Part shown: positions 37,745-47,845 of the stretch, one piece after another
How the letters are laid out: every line of letters starts with the position of its first letter
How positions within the stretch are numbered: the stretch's first letter is position 1
NCBI RefSeq assembly: GCF_000378625.1
Contig: NZ_KB905161.1
Coordinates: 120,244-184,243, forward strand
Direction of reading: 5' to 3'
Length of the DNA: 64,000 bases
From: Colwellia piezophila ATCC BAA-637
GTDB lineage: Bacteria > Pseudomonadota > Gammaproteobacteria > Enterobacterales > Alteromonadaceae
The notes under the pieces: generated by a model
What the model saw: the letters and a program-made list of their open reading frames with translations, nothing else
What the model was told of the DNA's origin: nothing
The model's database searches: none
Program-made: the position numbers and the translations under genes

Positions 37745-39379
37745 TTACTGCTCTAGTTTGCAGTAAAAACAGCCAAAAGCAGGAAACTGTACAACACCAT
37801 CAACAATGATTGCGCTTGTTAACTTATGCCCTGTTAAGGCAGTTAAGCTATCGTTTTGTTGAGTGAGTGAAGATAAAGCCATTGTTTGACTCTGTTCGCT
37901 AAAGTTAAAGCATACTAATAACTGCTCACCTTGGTATTGACGCACAAAAGCTAATATTGGCTCAGGGGTATCAATAAAGCTGATATCACCGTAACGCAAC
38001 GCCGGTTGTTCCTTGCGCCAGCGATTAAAGTGACGGTAACTATTTAATACTGAATCAGTCGTTTTATCTTGTACATCTACGGATTTATCAAAGTGTTCGC
38101 TTGCTACAGGTAACCAAGGTTTACCTTCACTAAAGCCAGCATTAACTGAGTCTTGCTGCCAAGGGTGTGGTGTTCTACAACCATCTCGACCTTTAAATTG
38201 TGGCCAAAAAGTTATGCCATAAGGGTCTTGAATATCTTCAAAGGCAATATCAGCTTCGGTTAGACCTAGCTCTTCACCTTGGTAACTACAAACACTACCA
38301 CGTAAAGACGAAATCATCGCGAAGAGCATTTTAGCAAAATCTTTACTGTTAAAACCGCCCCATCGGGTGACAACACGCTTTACATCATGGTTTGAAATAG
38401 ACCAACATGGCCAGCCATCAGAAACTCGTGACTCCAGACTTTCTACTACTTGTTTAATATAACTAGCACTGAAATTATCGGTTAATAGATCAAAGCTGTA
38501 GCCCATATGTAGTCGGCTATCACCTTGGGTATATTCAGCCATAGTTTTTAACGAGTCTTCAGAAGAGATTTCACCTAAGGCCACTGCTCCAGGATATTTA
38601 TTCAATAAACTGCGAATATCTTCCATAAAGCCCAAGTTTTCATCTTGGGTATTATTAAAATAATGGTACTGATAGGCGTATGGGTTTTTTTCATCAAAAC
38701 CGATGTTTGTTCTTAATTCTTTAGGCTTAGCTGGGTTATCACGTAATTGAGCATCATGATAACAAAAATTAATGGCATCAAGACGGAAACCATCAACACC
38801 ACGTTTAAGCCAAAACTCAATATTGTCTAACACCGCTTGGCGAACATCTGGGTTATGGAAGTTTAAGTCTGGCTGGCTAGTGAGGAAGTTATGCAAGTAA
38901 TATTGTTGACGCCTAGGATCCCAAGTCCAGCCTGTGCCACCAAATATAGATAACCAGTTGTTAGGTGCCGTGCCATCTTCTTTGGCATCACTCCATACGT
39001 ACCAGTCAGCTTTATCGTTACTTTGATCTTCACGTGAATCAATAAACCATTGATGCTGATCTGAAGTATGACTAAGCACCTGATCAATCATAATCTTAAT
39101 ATCAAGTGCATGCGCTTTAACCACAAGCTCATCAAAATCAGCTAGGGTACCAAAAATAGGGTCAATATCACGATAGTCGCTGATATCATAACCAAAATCT
39201 TTCATTGGGGATTTGAAAAAAGGCGAGATCCAGATAGCATCAACACCTAAGCTAGCAATATAGTCTAACTTACTAATAATTCCTGGCAAATCGCCAATAC
39301 CATCCTGATTAGCATCATAGAAGCTACGTGGATAAACTTGATAAATTACCGCGCCACGCCACCACATTTGTTCATTCAT
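37745..39379 (-). CDS. Cytoplasmic alpha-glucosidase (GH13, oligo-1,6-glucosidase/alpha-glucosidase type)
   Basis: 544 residues from the ATG at 39379, which has a GGGG-type ribosome-binding site; the longer start at 39409 has none. It opens WWRGAVIYQVYPRSFYDANQ and shows QVLSHTSDQHQWF, VDGFRLDAINF (nucleophile), ALGEISSED (acid/base) and ISNHDVKRVVTRWG, as in GH13_23-type enzymes. There is no signal peptide, so it should release glucose from maltose or maltodextrins in the cytoplasm. It is the first gene of the leftward pair, behind three operators. Confidence 0.92.
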   Translation of the reverse strand: MNEQMWWRGAVIYQVYPRSFYDANQDGIGDLPGIISKLDYIASLGVDAIWISPFFKSPMKDFGYDISDYRDIDPIFGTLADFDELVVKAHALDIKIMIDQVLSHTSDQHQWFIDSREDQSNDKADWYVWSDAKEDGTAPNNWLSIFGGTGWTWDPRRQQYYLHNFLTSQPDLNFHNPDVRQAVLDNIEFWLKRGVDGFRLDAINFCYHDAQLRDNPAKPKELRTNIGFDEKNPYAYQYHYFNNTQDENLGFMEDIRSLLNKYPGAVALGEISSEDSLKTMAEYTQGDSRLHMGYSFDLLTDNFSASYIKQVVESLESRVSDGWPCWSISNHDVKRVVTRWGGFNSKDFAKMLFAMISSLRGSVCSYQGEELGLTEADIAFEDIQDPYGITFWPQFKGRDGCRTPHPWQQDSVNAGFSEGKPWLPVASEHFDKSVDVQDKTTDSVLNSYRHFNRWRKEQPALRYGDISFIDTPEPILAFVRQYQGEQLLVCFNFSEQSQTMALSSLTQQNDSLTALTGHKLTSAIIVDGVVQFPAFGCFYCKLEQ

Positions 39380-39500
39380 TTGAAAACCCCAACACTGATA
39401 CTTGCTCATTTAGTGACAGTTATTAGCAACCGTCGCTGTTTAAGCATTTAATAATTCTATCAAATAAGAATACGCAATTAAAAACTGACCTGAAAGCCTT

Positions 39501-39514
39501 TGCATACGTATGTA
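39501..39514. promoter_or_regulatory. LacI/MalR-type operator A
   Basis: TGCATACGTATGTA, 122 bases upstream of the cytoplasmic alpha-glucosidase start; first of three. Confidence 0.82.
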
Positions 39515-39531
39515 TCGAAATTATCAAAAAA

Positions 39532-39545
39532 TGCATACGTATGTA
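39532..39545. promoter_or_regulatory. LacI/MalR-type operator B
   Basis: TGCATACGTATGTA, identical to site A and 31 bases from it, about three helical turns. Confidence 0.82.
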
Positions 39546-39571
39546 ATAGCAATTGTGGGGTTAGTCCGGTC

Positions 39572-39585
39572 TGCATACGTATTCA
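39572..39585. promoter_or_regulatory. LacI/MalR-type operator C
   Basis: TGCATACGTATTCA, identical to the site at 1313-1326. It lies 75 bases upstream of the GH31 start and 40 bases from site B. Confidence 0.82.
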
Positions 39586-39660
39586 AGATGCTGTGCACCT
39601 TAGACTAAGGTTATTATCATTAACACTCTGCTATCCATATTCAACTTTAAGGGTTTTGTT

Positions 39661-42255
39661 TTGCGTTTATTCACCTTGAAATACTGCACCGCTTACTTAT
39701 TAACAAGTGTATTAACTTGCTTGTTCTTCTCAAATCAATCATTGGCAAGTACTGGCAAATACCTAAGCCATAAATTATCAGGCAATACCGTTTTTATCAG
39801 CACTAATGTAGCGACAGTAACCTTAAATGCTTATGGGGAAGGCGCAATAGCAATACACTATCAAAGTCATAAAGAAAAACTTCCTGCTAGCCAACTGCCC
39901 TCTTTTGCCATCAAGGAACAGGCGGTGAACAGTAGCTTTGTTATTAAAGAAGATAACAAACAGCTAACACTTACCTTGAATAAACTCAGCGCGGTAATCA
40001 ACAAGTCACCTTTTTATATTTCCTATTACCAAAGAAATAAGCACAAAAAAAACAAGTTACTTATCGCCGAGCAACAAGGTTTTTTTAGCGGTACTGTCAA
40101 TGAAGTTACCGAAATAGCCGCTATTGAAGGCAGCAGCACTACCACCAAAATAACTACAAAACTGCCGGTGCAAGGATTTCGCTTTTACTTAGATGATACC
40201 GAAAAACTGCTCGGTGGCGGTGAACGTGTATTAGGCATGGATAGACGTGGCCATAGCTTCCCTTTATATAATCGCGCCCATTACGGCTATACCACACATT
40301 CAGAGCAAATGAATTTCTCAATCCCCGCAGTAATGTCGAGTAATAAATACATAGTGTTATTTGATAATTCCGCCAAGGGTTATATGGATTTAGCTAAAAA
40401 AGAAGAAAACATATTAGAGTTTTCTGCTGTTGCCGGTCGTATGGCTTATATCGTTTTTTCCGCTGATACTTACCCGAAACTACTTAATAACTATGTTGAT
40501 GTTACCGGTAAGCAACCCCTACCACCGCGTTGGTCTTTAGGTAATTATGCTTCACGTTTTGGTTATCGCTCAGAGGCCGAAGTAAGAGCAACGGTAAATA
40601 AATTTATTGATTTAGATTTCCCTCTTGATGCGCTGATCTTAGATTTATATTGGTTTGGTAAAGATATTAAAGGTCATATGGGTAATTTAGCTTGGGATAA
40701 AAACGCCTTCCCTGAGCCTGAAAAAATGATCAATGATATTAAAGAGCAAGGCGTAAAGACTATTTTGATCACTGAACCTTTTGTGCTGAGTACATCCAGT
40801 AAGTGGCAAGATGCTGTTGATAGCCAAGCATTAGCGACAGATGCACAAGGTAAAGCTAAGCAATTTGATTTTTACTTTGGCAATACCGGTTTAGTTGATG
40901 TCTTTAGTGATAAAGGTCAACAATGGTTTAACGATATTTACCAGCAGCTTTACCAACAAGGTGTCACGGGTTGGTGGGGAGACTTAGGTGAGCCAGAAGT
41001 TCACCCAAGCGATACCTTACATACACTTAGCGATGGCAGCGTAGTTAATGCTGACGCCATTCATAATGTTTACGGTCATCAATGGGCTAAGATGGTTTTT
41101 GAAAATCAACTTAAGATGAATCCAGAGCAGCGACCGTTTATTTTAATGCGTTCAGGTTTTGCTGGTTCACAGCGTTACGGCATGATCCCTTGGACCGGTG
41201 ATGTTAGTCGCTCTTGGGATGGCTTAAAGCCGCAAGTTGAGCTGAGCTTGCAAATGGGTTTATTAGGTATGGCATACACCCATTCTGATTTAGGCGGCTT
41301 TGCTGGTGGTGAGACCTTTAACCAAGAAATGTATATTCGTTGGTTACAGTATGGCGTTTTTCAGCCTATATATCGTCCTCATGCCCAAGATAATATCGCC
41401 CCAGAAGTCGTTTTTCACGACAAAGAAACCCAAGATATTTTACGTAAATTCATAAAACTAAGATATAAACTACTGCCGTATAATTACAGCCTAGCCTATC
41501 AAAACAGTACCACGGGCATGCCGCTAATGCGTCCGCTCTTTTTTGAAAGTGAAGAGCTTGAGCAAGAGCTTAATCAAGACTTAGAACAAACACTTAACAG
41601 TAGCCCTAACAGTGGCAACTATTTAGCTTCCTTTGATAATGCTAGCAGTTACCTGTGGGGCGATGCTTTTTTAGTGACTCCAGTAGTGGCAGCTAATATC
41701 AACTCAGTTTCAGTTAATTTACCCGAGGGGGTTTGGTTTGATTACTTTACTCGTGACAATGAAGTAGCTAAAAAGTATCAAGGCGGACAAGCAGTTAACT
41801 TAGCAACAAGTCTAGAGACACTACCAGTACTGGTGCGCGCTGGTGCCTTTATTCCTATGATTGATGATATTCAATCTACCCAAGATTATGACGCCAGCAA
41901 GTTAACCTTACATTATTATGCTGATAAGTCAGTTACTAGTGCTAACTATGAAATGTATGAAGATGATGGCAAAACCTATCAAGCCATTGAGAAAGGATTG
42001 TTTGAATTATTACAATTTTCAGCTAAGCAGCAACAAAAGCATTTAACCATAAACCTTAATCGTACCGGCAAGGGTTATAACGGTATGCCACAAGAACGCA
42101 CCATGACCTTGGTTATTCATAATATATCGCAAGTCCCCAATAAAATTAGCTTGAACAATAAAGTGATAAACAATGCTGTTTGGCAAGAAAAAGACCACAG
42201 CTTAACTATCGATTTCACTTGGCAGCATCAACCTTTAACTTTAACGATACAGTAA
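39661..42255 (+). CDS. Exported GH31 alpha-glucosidase
   Basis: 864 residues with a TTG start preceded by AAGGG; the start is supported by the signal peptide it creates (LKYCTAYLLTSVLTCLFF). GH31 motifs are DALILDLYWFG, the nucleophile in GWWGDLGEPE (Asp441) and the acid/base in WTGDVSRSWDGL (Asp514). HSDLGGFAGG and a C-terminal beta-sandwich follow. Alpha-glucosidases of this family release glucose from the non-reducing end of maltodextrins; periplasmic or surface location is inferred. A poly-Glu/Gln/Leu insertion (ELEQELNQDLEQTLNSSP) lies near residue 640. Glucokinase follows after 3 bases. Confidence 0.92.
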   Translation: MRLFTLKYCTAYLLTSVLTCLFFSNQSLASTGKYLSHKLSGNTVFISTNVATVTLNAYGEGAIAIHYQSHKEKLPASQLPSFAIKEQAVNSSFVIKEDNKQLTLTLNKLSAVINKSPFYISYYQRNKHKKNKLLIAEQQGFFSGTVNEVTEIAAIEGSSTTTKITTKLPVQGFRFYLDDTEKLLGGGERVLGMDRRGHSFPLYNRAHYGYTTHSEQMNFSIPAVMSSNKYIVLFDNSAKGYMDLAKKEENILEFSAVAGRMAYIVFSADTYPKLLNNYVDVTGKQPLPPRWSLGNYASRFGYRSEAEVRATVNKFIDLDFPLDALILDLYWFGKDIKGHMGNLAWDKNAFPEPEKMINDIKEQGVKTILITEPFVLSTSSKWQDAVDSQALATDAQGKAKQFDFYFGNTGLVDVFSDKGQQWFNDIYQQLYQQGVTGWWGDLGEPEVHPSDTLHTLSDGSVVNADAIHNVYGHQWAKMVFENQLKMNPEQRPFILMRSGFAGSQRYGMIPWTGDVSRSWDGLKPQVELSLQMGLLGMAYTHSDLGGFAGGETFNQEMYIRWLQYGVFQPIYRPHAQDNIAPEVVFHDKETQDILRKFIKLRYKLLPYNYSLAYQNSTTGMPLMRPLFFESEELEQELNQDLEQTLNSSPNSGNYLASFDNASSYLWGDAFLVTPVVAANINSVSVNLPEGVWFDYFTRDNEVAKKYQGGQAVNLATSLETLPVLVRAGAFIPMIDDIQSTQDYDASKLTLHYYADKSVTSANYEMYEDDGKTYQAIEKGLFELLQFSAKQQQKHLTINLNRTGKGYNGMPQERTMTLVIHNISQVPNKISLNNKVINNAVWQEKDHSLTIDFTWQHQPLTLTIQ

Positions 42256-42258
42256 ATA

Positions 42259-43317
42259 ATGAAGACAACTTTATCTAATAAAAATAAACATTCCATCAAC
42301 CTTATTGCCGATATTGGTGGTACTAATATTCGCATAGCACAAGCAATGAAAAAACCTAAGACTGACCTTGCTGATAGTGATACCACGGACATTGATACCA
42401 TGAGCATTAATATAAGTGACATTGAAACTTACCAATGTAAGCAGTTTACTAGCTTGGCTGAAGTGCTTGCTCATTATATTGAGGTTAAAGCGTTGGCCGG
42501 CTGTAATATTAACGCTTGTTTTGCCATTGCTTGCCCGGTAGATAAAGACTTAATAAGCATGACTAACTTACCTTGGCAGTTTTCCCAAAAAGAACTTCAA
42601 CAGGCTTTAAAACTTAATACCTTAAGCTTTATTAATGACTATACCGCCATAGCTATGGCAATCCCGCTGCTAACCGAGCAACAGAAAGTAAAAATTGGTG
42701 GCGGTGAAAGTGTTGCGGGTAAACCTATTTCAGTATGTGGTCCTGGAACAGGTTTAGGGGTGGCTAATTTAGTACCACTAACCGTTTCAGGCAATGACCA
42801 ATGGCACTGCATTAGTGGTGAAGGTGGTCACATCGATTTTGCACCGATTAATGAAATAGAGCAGCAAGTAAAAGACTTTATCCATAAGATAAAGAAGCGT
42901 GTTTCATACGAGCAATTACTGTCAGGTTATGGTTTAGAGCAAGTATATCAGGCGTTATTATTTATTAATGAAGCTAAAGAAATCACCATAATCAAAGGTA
43001 AGCTTTCAGCCAGAGATATCACCGCCAAAGCGTTAGACGGCAGTTGTGAAATCTGTCAGCAAACGCTTACTTTCTTTTGTAATGTGCTCGGCAGTTTCGC
43101 CGGTAATTTAGCGCTAATAATGAATAGCCAAGGTGGTGTTTATATCGCAGGTGGTATAGTGCCGCGCTTTATTGATTACTTGAAATCAAGCGACTTTAGA
43201 ACGCGTTTTGAAACCAAAGGCCGCTTGTCATCTATTACTGAGCAAGCACCGACTTACGTGATAACAGAAGAGCAACCTGGGTTGCTCGGAGCCGCTGCTT
43301 GTGTCTTACAAAACTAG
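42259..43317 (+). CDS. glk: Glucokinase
   Basis: 352 residues of the Glk (hexokinase fold, non-ROK) type. The ATP-binding LIADIGGTNIRIAQA, FINDYTAIAMA, VCGPGTGLGVANLV and SGEGGHIDF are all present, with YIAGGIVPRF near the C-terminus. An insertion of about 25 residues after the first motif (KKPKTDLADSDTTDIDT) is Asp/Thr-rich and unusual for the family. It is coupled to the GH31 gene by a 3-base gap, so glucose release and phosphorylation are expressed together. It phosphorylates glucose to glucose 6-phosphate with ATP in the cytoplasm. Confidence 0.94.
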   Translation: MKTTLSNKNKHSINLIADIGGTNIRIAQAMKKPKTDLADSDTTDIDTMSINISDIETYQCKQFTSLAEVLAHYIEVKALAGCNINACFAIACPVDKDLISMTNLPWQFSQKELQQALKLNTLSFINDYTAIAMAIPLLTEQQKVKIGGGESVAGKPISVCGPGTGLGVANLVPLTVSGNDQWHCISGEGGHIDFAPINEIEQQVKDFIHKIKKRVSYEQLLSGYGLEQVYQALLFINEAKEITIIKGKLSARDITAKALDGSCEICQQTLTFFCNVLGSFAGNLALIMNSQGGVYIAGGIVPRFIDYLKSSDFRTRFETKGRLSSITEQAPTYVITEEQPGLLGAAACVLQN

Positions 43318-43341
43318 CGCTGTAGCGACTTTTTAAAATAC

Positions 43342-43355
43342 TGAATACGTATGTA
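43342..43355. promoter_or_regulatory. LacI/MalR-type operator upstream of MFS transporter
   Basis: TGAATACGTATGTA, identical to the site at 19755-19768, 189 bases upstream of the transporter start and 24 bases after the glk stop. Confidence 0.78.
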
Positions 43356-43455
43356 AACGCTAGTGGTTACCCGCTAAAATGGGTATATTAAAATTCTTGT
43401 CTTAACTTTTTTTGATCATTTCGGCTTAAAAGATATTTCAATACACACCTTGTTT

Positions 43456-43502
43456 AGCACACTATTATCATCTGTCTTTATGGTAATAATGTGCTTTTTT
43501 TT
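43456..43502 (+). terminator. Intrinsic terminator between glk and transporter, in the transporter leader
   Basis: A 16-bp stem (43456-43471 with 43480-43495) has one mismatch and one G-U pair, an 8-base loop and eight T residues. It ends 42 bases before the transporter ATG. Confidence 0.85.
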
Positions 43503-43544
43503 AAAAACAAGCACCGCAATACATAACAATAAGAGTGCCTCTAA

Positions 43545-45050
43545 ATGAGCGATACTAGCGACATGAGTAATCAAAGCAAAAATAACCAGCAAAAACCACG
43601 TTTGAGTTTTTGGCAAATTTGGAATGTAAGCTTTGGCTTTCTCGGTGTGCAATTTGGCTTCGCCTTACAAAATGCCAATGCCAGTAGGATACTCTCCGAT
43701 TTAGGCGCTGACTTACACTCGTTATCACTATTTTGGTTAGTAGCGCCAATTATGGGCTTACTCATTCAGCCTATCGTCGGCTCAGCTTCAGATAAGACCT
43801 GGAATAAATTAGGTCGTCGTAACCCTTATATTCTAGCCGGTGGTATTGCCGCCGCTATTGGCATGTTATTAATGCCAAATTCAGCCACCTTAGCGACCTT
43901 TATCACACCGTTATTTTTTGGCGCTATGATGTTAGCCTTAATGGATGCTTCGTTTAATTTAGCTTTTCAACCTTTTCGCGCCTTAGTGTCTGACATGGTG
44001 CCGGCTGAGCAACGTACTGTTGGTTACTCTATTCAATCTTTTTTAATTAATATTGGCGCCGTCTTTGGCTCGATATTACCTTTTGTATTAACCAATGTTA
44101 TTGGTTTAGAAAACACCGCTAGTACTGGCCAAGTGGCACCGTCTGTTATTTGGGCTTTTTATATTGGCGCAACAGTGATGTTAGGTTCAGTATTATGGAC
44201 TGTTTTTAGAACCAAAGAATATGCGCCGGGTACTAATGGTTTAGCTACCTTAGAAAAACATGATACTGTTCGCCCTCTTAGCGAGAAATTAGCCGAGTTT
44301 TTTGCTCTAATGAAAACGATGCCAACCACCATGAAACAACTTGCCTTAGTACAGTTTTTCTCTTGGTTTGCGCTGTTTATTATGTGGGTATATACCATGC
44401 CAGCTATCGCTCAACATATATGGGGTATTGATGCTAAATGGTTTGATCCAGACTACCTAGCGGCTGTGGGTACTGTACCTGAGCATATTGCCAAAGCAAA
44501 AGGCACTGCCGGTGACTGGGTTGGTATTATCTTTGCTGCTTATTCATTATTTGCTGCCATTGCTTCTATCTTTATGGCAAAAGTTGCCAATACCATCGGC
44601 CGTAAATTAACCTATTCATTATCACTATTGGCTGGTGGTATTGGTTATATCAGCATTATGTTTATCCAAAATTCGGAGCCAACACTAGTCAACTTAGCCA
44701 TTACTGAGATTATAGTACCACAAGGTGCAGTATCATTATTCTTGCCTATGATTGGCATTGGTATGGCTTGGGCGGCAATATTAGCAATGCCTTATGCTAT
44801 TTTGGCAGGATCACTCCCCGTAAAACAAACTGGTGTTTACATGGGCATATTTAACTTCACCATTGCCGCGCCACAGATAGTGTCAGGTATTTTTGCCGGT
44901 TGGATTTTAACGGCAGTGTTCGACAATCAAGCCATCTATATCATTATGTTAGCCGGTGGTTCAATGATTTTAGCGGCATTGTCGGTGTATTTTGTTAAGG
45001 ATGGTGTGGAAGAGCAAACGGTTAATCATCAAGATGAAGCAACGGCTTAA
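43545..45050 (+). CDS. malT: MFS maltose/maltodextrin transporter (GPH/SLC45-like)
   Basis: 501 residues with 12 predicted membrane segments. The N-terminal WQIWNVSFGFLGVQFGFALQ and the loop motif GSASDKTWNKLGRRNPYI are typical of the sugar:cation symporters related to plant sucrose carriers, which act as maltose permeases (MalT) in Alteromonadales. The operator upstream and the LacI gene downstream support maltose or maltodextrin uptake across the inner membrane. A perfect bidirectional terminator follows. The symbol follows the use for Shewanella-type permeases; it is not the E. coli activator MalT. Confidence 0.88.
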   Translation: MSDTSDMSNQSKNNQQKPRLSFWQIWNVSFGFLGVQFGFALQNANASRILSDLGADLHSLSLFWLVAPIMGLLIQPIVGSASDKTWNKLGRRNPYILAGGIAAAIGMLLMPNSATLATFITPLFFGAMMLALMDASFNLAFQPFRALVSDMVPAEQRTVGYSIQSFLINIGAVFGSILPFVLTNVIGLENTASTGQVAPSVIWAFYIGATVMLGSVLWTVFRTKEYAPGTNGLATLEKHDTVRPLSEKLAEFFALMKTMPTTMKQLALVQFFSWFALFIMWVYTMPAIAQHIWGIDAKWFDPDYLAAVGTVPEHIAKAKGTAGDWVGIIFAAYSLFAAIASIFMAKVANTIGRKLTYSLSLLAGGIGYISIMFIQNSEPTLVNLAITEIIVPQGAVSLFLPMIGIGMAWAAILAMPYAILAGSLPVKQTGVYMGIFNFTIAAPQIVSGIFAGWILTAVFDNQAIYIIMLAGGSMILAALSVYFVKDGVEEQTVNHQDEATA

Positions 45051-45084
45051 TACCAGTACCACTAATAACTTAACTGAACAAACT

Positions 45085-45109
45085 AAAAAGGCGCTTAAAG
45101 CGCCTTTTT
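45085..45109. terminator. Bidirectional terminator between transporter and LacI gene
   Basis: AAAAAGGCGCTT and AAGCGCCTTTTT form a 12-bp perfect inverted repeat between convergent genes. Confidence 0.93.
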
Positions 45110-45163
45110 AGTTTCTAAATTAAGTAATTTAATTAAGTCGGTATTAAAGCAAAACTTAACTAG

Positions 45164-46186
45164 CTAATTGCCACAAGATTTTCGAACAACTAATTCAGGT
45201 GGGATCAAGGTGGTTTTCGCCTCTTCACCACTAATCAAAGCCAGTAAAGTTCCCACTAATAACTCCCCCGCCAACTGGGTATCTTGTTTCACCGTAGTTA
45301 ATGGTGGGAAAGTAAAACTGGCAATGGCAATATCATCAAAACCAACCAGTGCTACTTGCTCAGGAATCTTAAGTTCATGCTCTTGTAGTGCCCGCATTGC
45401 GCCAACTGCAATAAGATCACATGCTGCACAAATGGCATCAAAAGATTCACCACTTGCGATTAATTTACATGCTGCCTGATAACCCGCTTCCTCGGTATAT
45501 AGCGCGTTAAACTGCAACAGTGGATTCACCACTATGCCATTAGCTTTTATCGCCTGGCAGTGGCCTTTATAGCGGTCAAAAAACTCAGGGGCATGAGTTG
45601 AGGCACTGCCTAAAAAGGCAATATTTCTACGGCCTTTATTGATGAGGTGCTCTGTCATTTCTATACCGCCTTGATAGTTATCACAACCTACCGAGATAAG
45701 GGGCAAATTTTTAACTTCTGCGCCCCAACGAACAAAGTGAGTTCCTTGCTCTAGCAATTTAATTAACTTCTCTTCGTAGTCAACATAGTCACCATAACCT
45801 AATAAAATTAAGCCATCGGCTTTATTGCTATCTTCAAAGTCAGCATGCCAGTCATCACTTGCTTGCTGAAATGACACTAATAGGTCATAGCCTTTTTGCG
45901 AACAAGCTCGGGTGATACTGCCCAACATAGATAAAAAAAATGGGTTTATGGCTGAATCATCATTGGTAGGGTCTTCAAACAACAGCAAAGCAATAGTGTC
46001 ACTTTGCTGTGAGCGTAAATTACTGGCATTTTTATCTACCTTGTAATTTAACTCTTTGGCAATGGCCTGGATTTTTTCTCGTGTAGCCTCATTAACTAAT
46101 GGGCTATTTCGCAATGCTCTTGAGACAGTGGATTGCGAAACCCCTGCTTTATAAGCGATGTCAAATGACGTTGATTTTTCTTTCAC
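45164..46186 (-). CDS. malR: LacI-family repressor of the maltodextrin regulon
   Basis: 340 residues. The N-terminal HTH (SFDIAYKAGVSQSTVSRALR) and hinge (LNYKVDKNASNLRSQQ) are standard, followed by a periplasmic-binding-protein-like effector domain (VALVGFDDIAIASFTFPPLT). LacI proteins bind even palindromes with a central CpG, and this window repeats TGMATACGTATKCA before most maltodextrin genes, so this is the obvious cognate regulator. No such site lies before its own gene, so strong autoregulation is not indicated. The effector (maltose, a maltodextrin or glucose) is inferred. Confidence 0.88.
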   Translation of the reverse strand: MKEKSTSFDIAYKAGVSQSTVSRALRNSPLVNEATREKIQAIAKELNYKVDKNASNLRSQQSDTIALLLFEDPTNDDSAINPFFLSMLGSITRACSQKGYDLLVSFQQASDDWHADFEDSNKADGLILLGYGDYVDYEEKLIKLLEQGTHFVRWGAEVKNLPLISVGCDNYQGGIEMTEHLINKGRRNIAFLGSASTHAPEFFDRYKGHCQAIKANGIVVNPLLQFNALYTEEAGYQAACKLIASGESFDAICAACDLIAVGAMRALQEHELKIPEQVALVGFDDIAIASFTFPPLTTVKQDTQLAGELLVGTLLALISGEEAKTTLIPPELVVRKSCGN

Positions 46187-46351
46187 GCGACCTACTCAAA
46201 AAAAATAAAATAACAAGAATAAAACTTAATAATAATATACCTGAGCAGCTGTCTTATGTATAGGAAGACGCTGATAAAACAGCATTAACTCACTGACAAT
46301 TTGGTCAAATACCTCATACTAAAACAAAAAACAATAACAAAAAACAATAAC

Positions 46352-46390
46352 AAAAAACCCAGTAAACAGGTATCTGCTTGCTGGGCTTTT
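46352..46390 (-). terminator. Terminator after outer-membrane barrel gene
   Basis: CCCAG...CTGGG stem with flanking A and T runs, just downstream of the minus-strand barrel gene. Confidence 0.7.
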
Positions 46391-46461
46391 ATTGATAATT
46401 TGACTAACGATTTACTACCAACTAACGTTATTCAAAATAAGTGTGCTGTCGCTTATATAAC

Positions 46462-47145
46462 TTAGAAAATAGAACCTATTTCTAAATGATAAGAGCCGAT
46501 GCTGGCATCATCTGAGTTGCTAAAATCAATCCAAGCTTGTTTGTAACTAGCACGGAAAAATAAGCTGTTATCTAACTCGTAACGAAAACCTGCGGCTACA
46601 TTGTATGAAAAACGGGTGTCATTAAACGTATTTTGATAGCCTTCGCATATGTAACCCCACCACGGATCCCACCAACATACTTGACCAGGAGGACCATCGG
46701 AAATATTACTATCAACATAACTCCAACCGGCACCAGCTTGAACATACGGTGTAAATTGTGAAGCAAATAAACTATAGACCACGTTAAACTGGCTTTCTAT
46801 CAAGTCCATTTTATGGCCGACATTGAATTTTTCACCCTCATCGTTCACTAACGTTGCATTATAACTAGGCGTGGATGAAGAGAAGTCAAAATTAAATAAA
46901 ATATGATCATTCATGTTATAGCCAAGAGTAAAGCCCCAGCCATAATCACTTTCCATCGCAGTTTTTGAGCCATTCTGGCCATCGATATCGCTAGACAAGT
47001 TGTTCAAAACTTTGAAGCTAGCTTCCCACTTATCACCGCGCTTGGTGTAATTAGCATTTGCATCAGTACTCACCGTACTGACTATTAAGCCAATAACACA
47101 GCTTATTATCATTAATTTTGACATTAACATCTTGTTAAAAAACAT
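46462..47145 (-). CDS. Outer-membrane beta-barrel protein
   Basis: 227 residues with a signal peptide ending near STDANA. The body is an alternation of amphipathic strands (YGWGFTLGYNMNDHILFNFD, FTPYVQAGAGWSYVDSN, FSYNVAAGFRYELDNSLFFR). It ends in a C-terminal Phe (LEIGSIF), the outer-membrane insertion signal. It resembles small 8-strand barrels of the OmpA/OmpW-like group. A Cys/Trp-rich loop (GQVCWWDPWWGYICEGYQ) may form a disulfide. No functional clue comes from its neighbour efp, 29 bases upstream. Confidence 0.85.
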   Translation of the reverse strand: MFFNKMLMSKLMIISCVIGLIVSTVSTDANANYTKRGDKWEASFKVLNNLSSDIDGQNGSKTAMESDYGWGFTLGYNMNDHILFNFDFSSSTPSYNATLVNDEGEKFNVGHKMDLIESQFNVVYSLFASQFTPYVQAGAGWSYVDSNISDGPPGQVCWWDPWWGYICEGYQNTFNDTRFSYNVAAGFRYELDNSLFFRASYKQAWIDFSNSDDASIGSYHLEIGSIF

Positions 47146-47174
47146 TATTATTCCTTTAATTTAGCTTATTTATA

Positions 47175-47747
47175 TTAAGCTTTACTTGCGCGCGATACAT
47201 ATTCGCCCGAACGAGTATCAATGCGAACTTTCTCACCAATTTGCACAAACAAAGGCACACGAACAACAGCGCCTGTTGCTAACGTTGCCGGTTTGCCACC
47301 AGTACCCGCGGTATCACCTTTTAGACCGGGATCTGTTTCGGTGATATCGATTTCAACAAAGTTTGCCGGCGTTACGGTAATTGGCGTACCGTTCCATAAG
47401 GTAATAGTACAAATATCACCTTCAACTAACCACTTAATAGTATCAGCAACTGCTTTTTCATCAGCGCCGATTTGCTCAAAGGTTTCGTTGTTCATAAAGT
47501 GCCAGAATTCACCATCAGCATATAAATAGGCAAGTTCAATTTCCATTACGTCAGCACCTTCAACCGTCTCTCCTGACTTAAAGGTTTTCTCTAATACTTT
47601 ACCTGAAACGAGTTTGCGAATTTTAACACGGCTAAAGGCTTGGCCTTTACCAGGCTTAACCAATTCATTTTCAAGAATGTTACAAGGTTCGCCATCAAGC
47701 ATGATTTTAAGTCCAGCTTTGAACTGGTTGGTACTGTAATTAGCCAT
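47175..47747 (-). CDS. efp: Elongation factor P
   Basis: 190 residues, the normal length. The modification site is PGKGQA with Lys34, in the KOW-like N-terminal domain; the two OB-like domains follow, ending [13 protein letters not shown] relieves ribosome stalling at polyproline stretches. The gene for the enzyme that activates it, EpmB, is divergent 98 bases away, so both are probably expressed from one intergenic promoter region. Confidence 0.98.
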   Translation of the reverse strand: MANYSTNQFKAGLKIMLDGEPCNILENELVKPGKGQAFSRVKIRKLVSGKVLEKTFKSGETVEGADVMEIELAYLYADGEFWHFMNNETFEQIGADEKAVADTIKWLVEGDICTITLWNGTPITVTPANFVEIDITETDPGLKGDTAGTGGKPATLATGAVVRVPLFVQIGEKVRIDTRSGEYVSRASKA

Positions 47748-47845
47748 AATAAGTGTGCTCTTTTATTGATTACTTAGTTATTTATTTGATCTTCACTAGT
47801 CTATAACCGTTATAATGGCGACAGTAGCTAGTAAGAGATGTTCAA

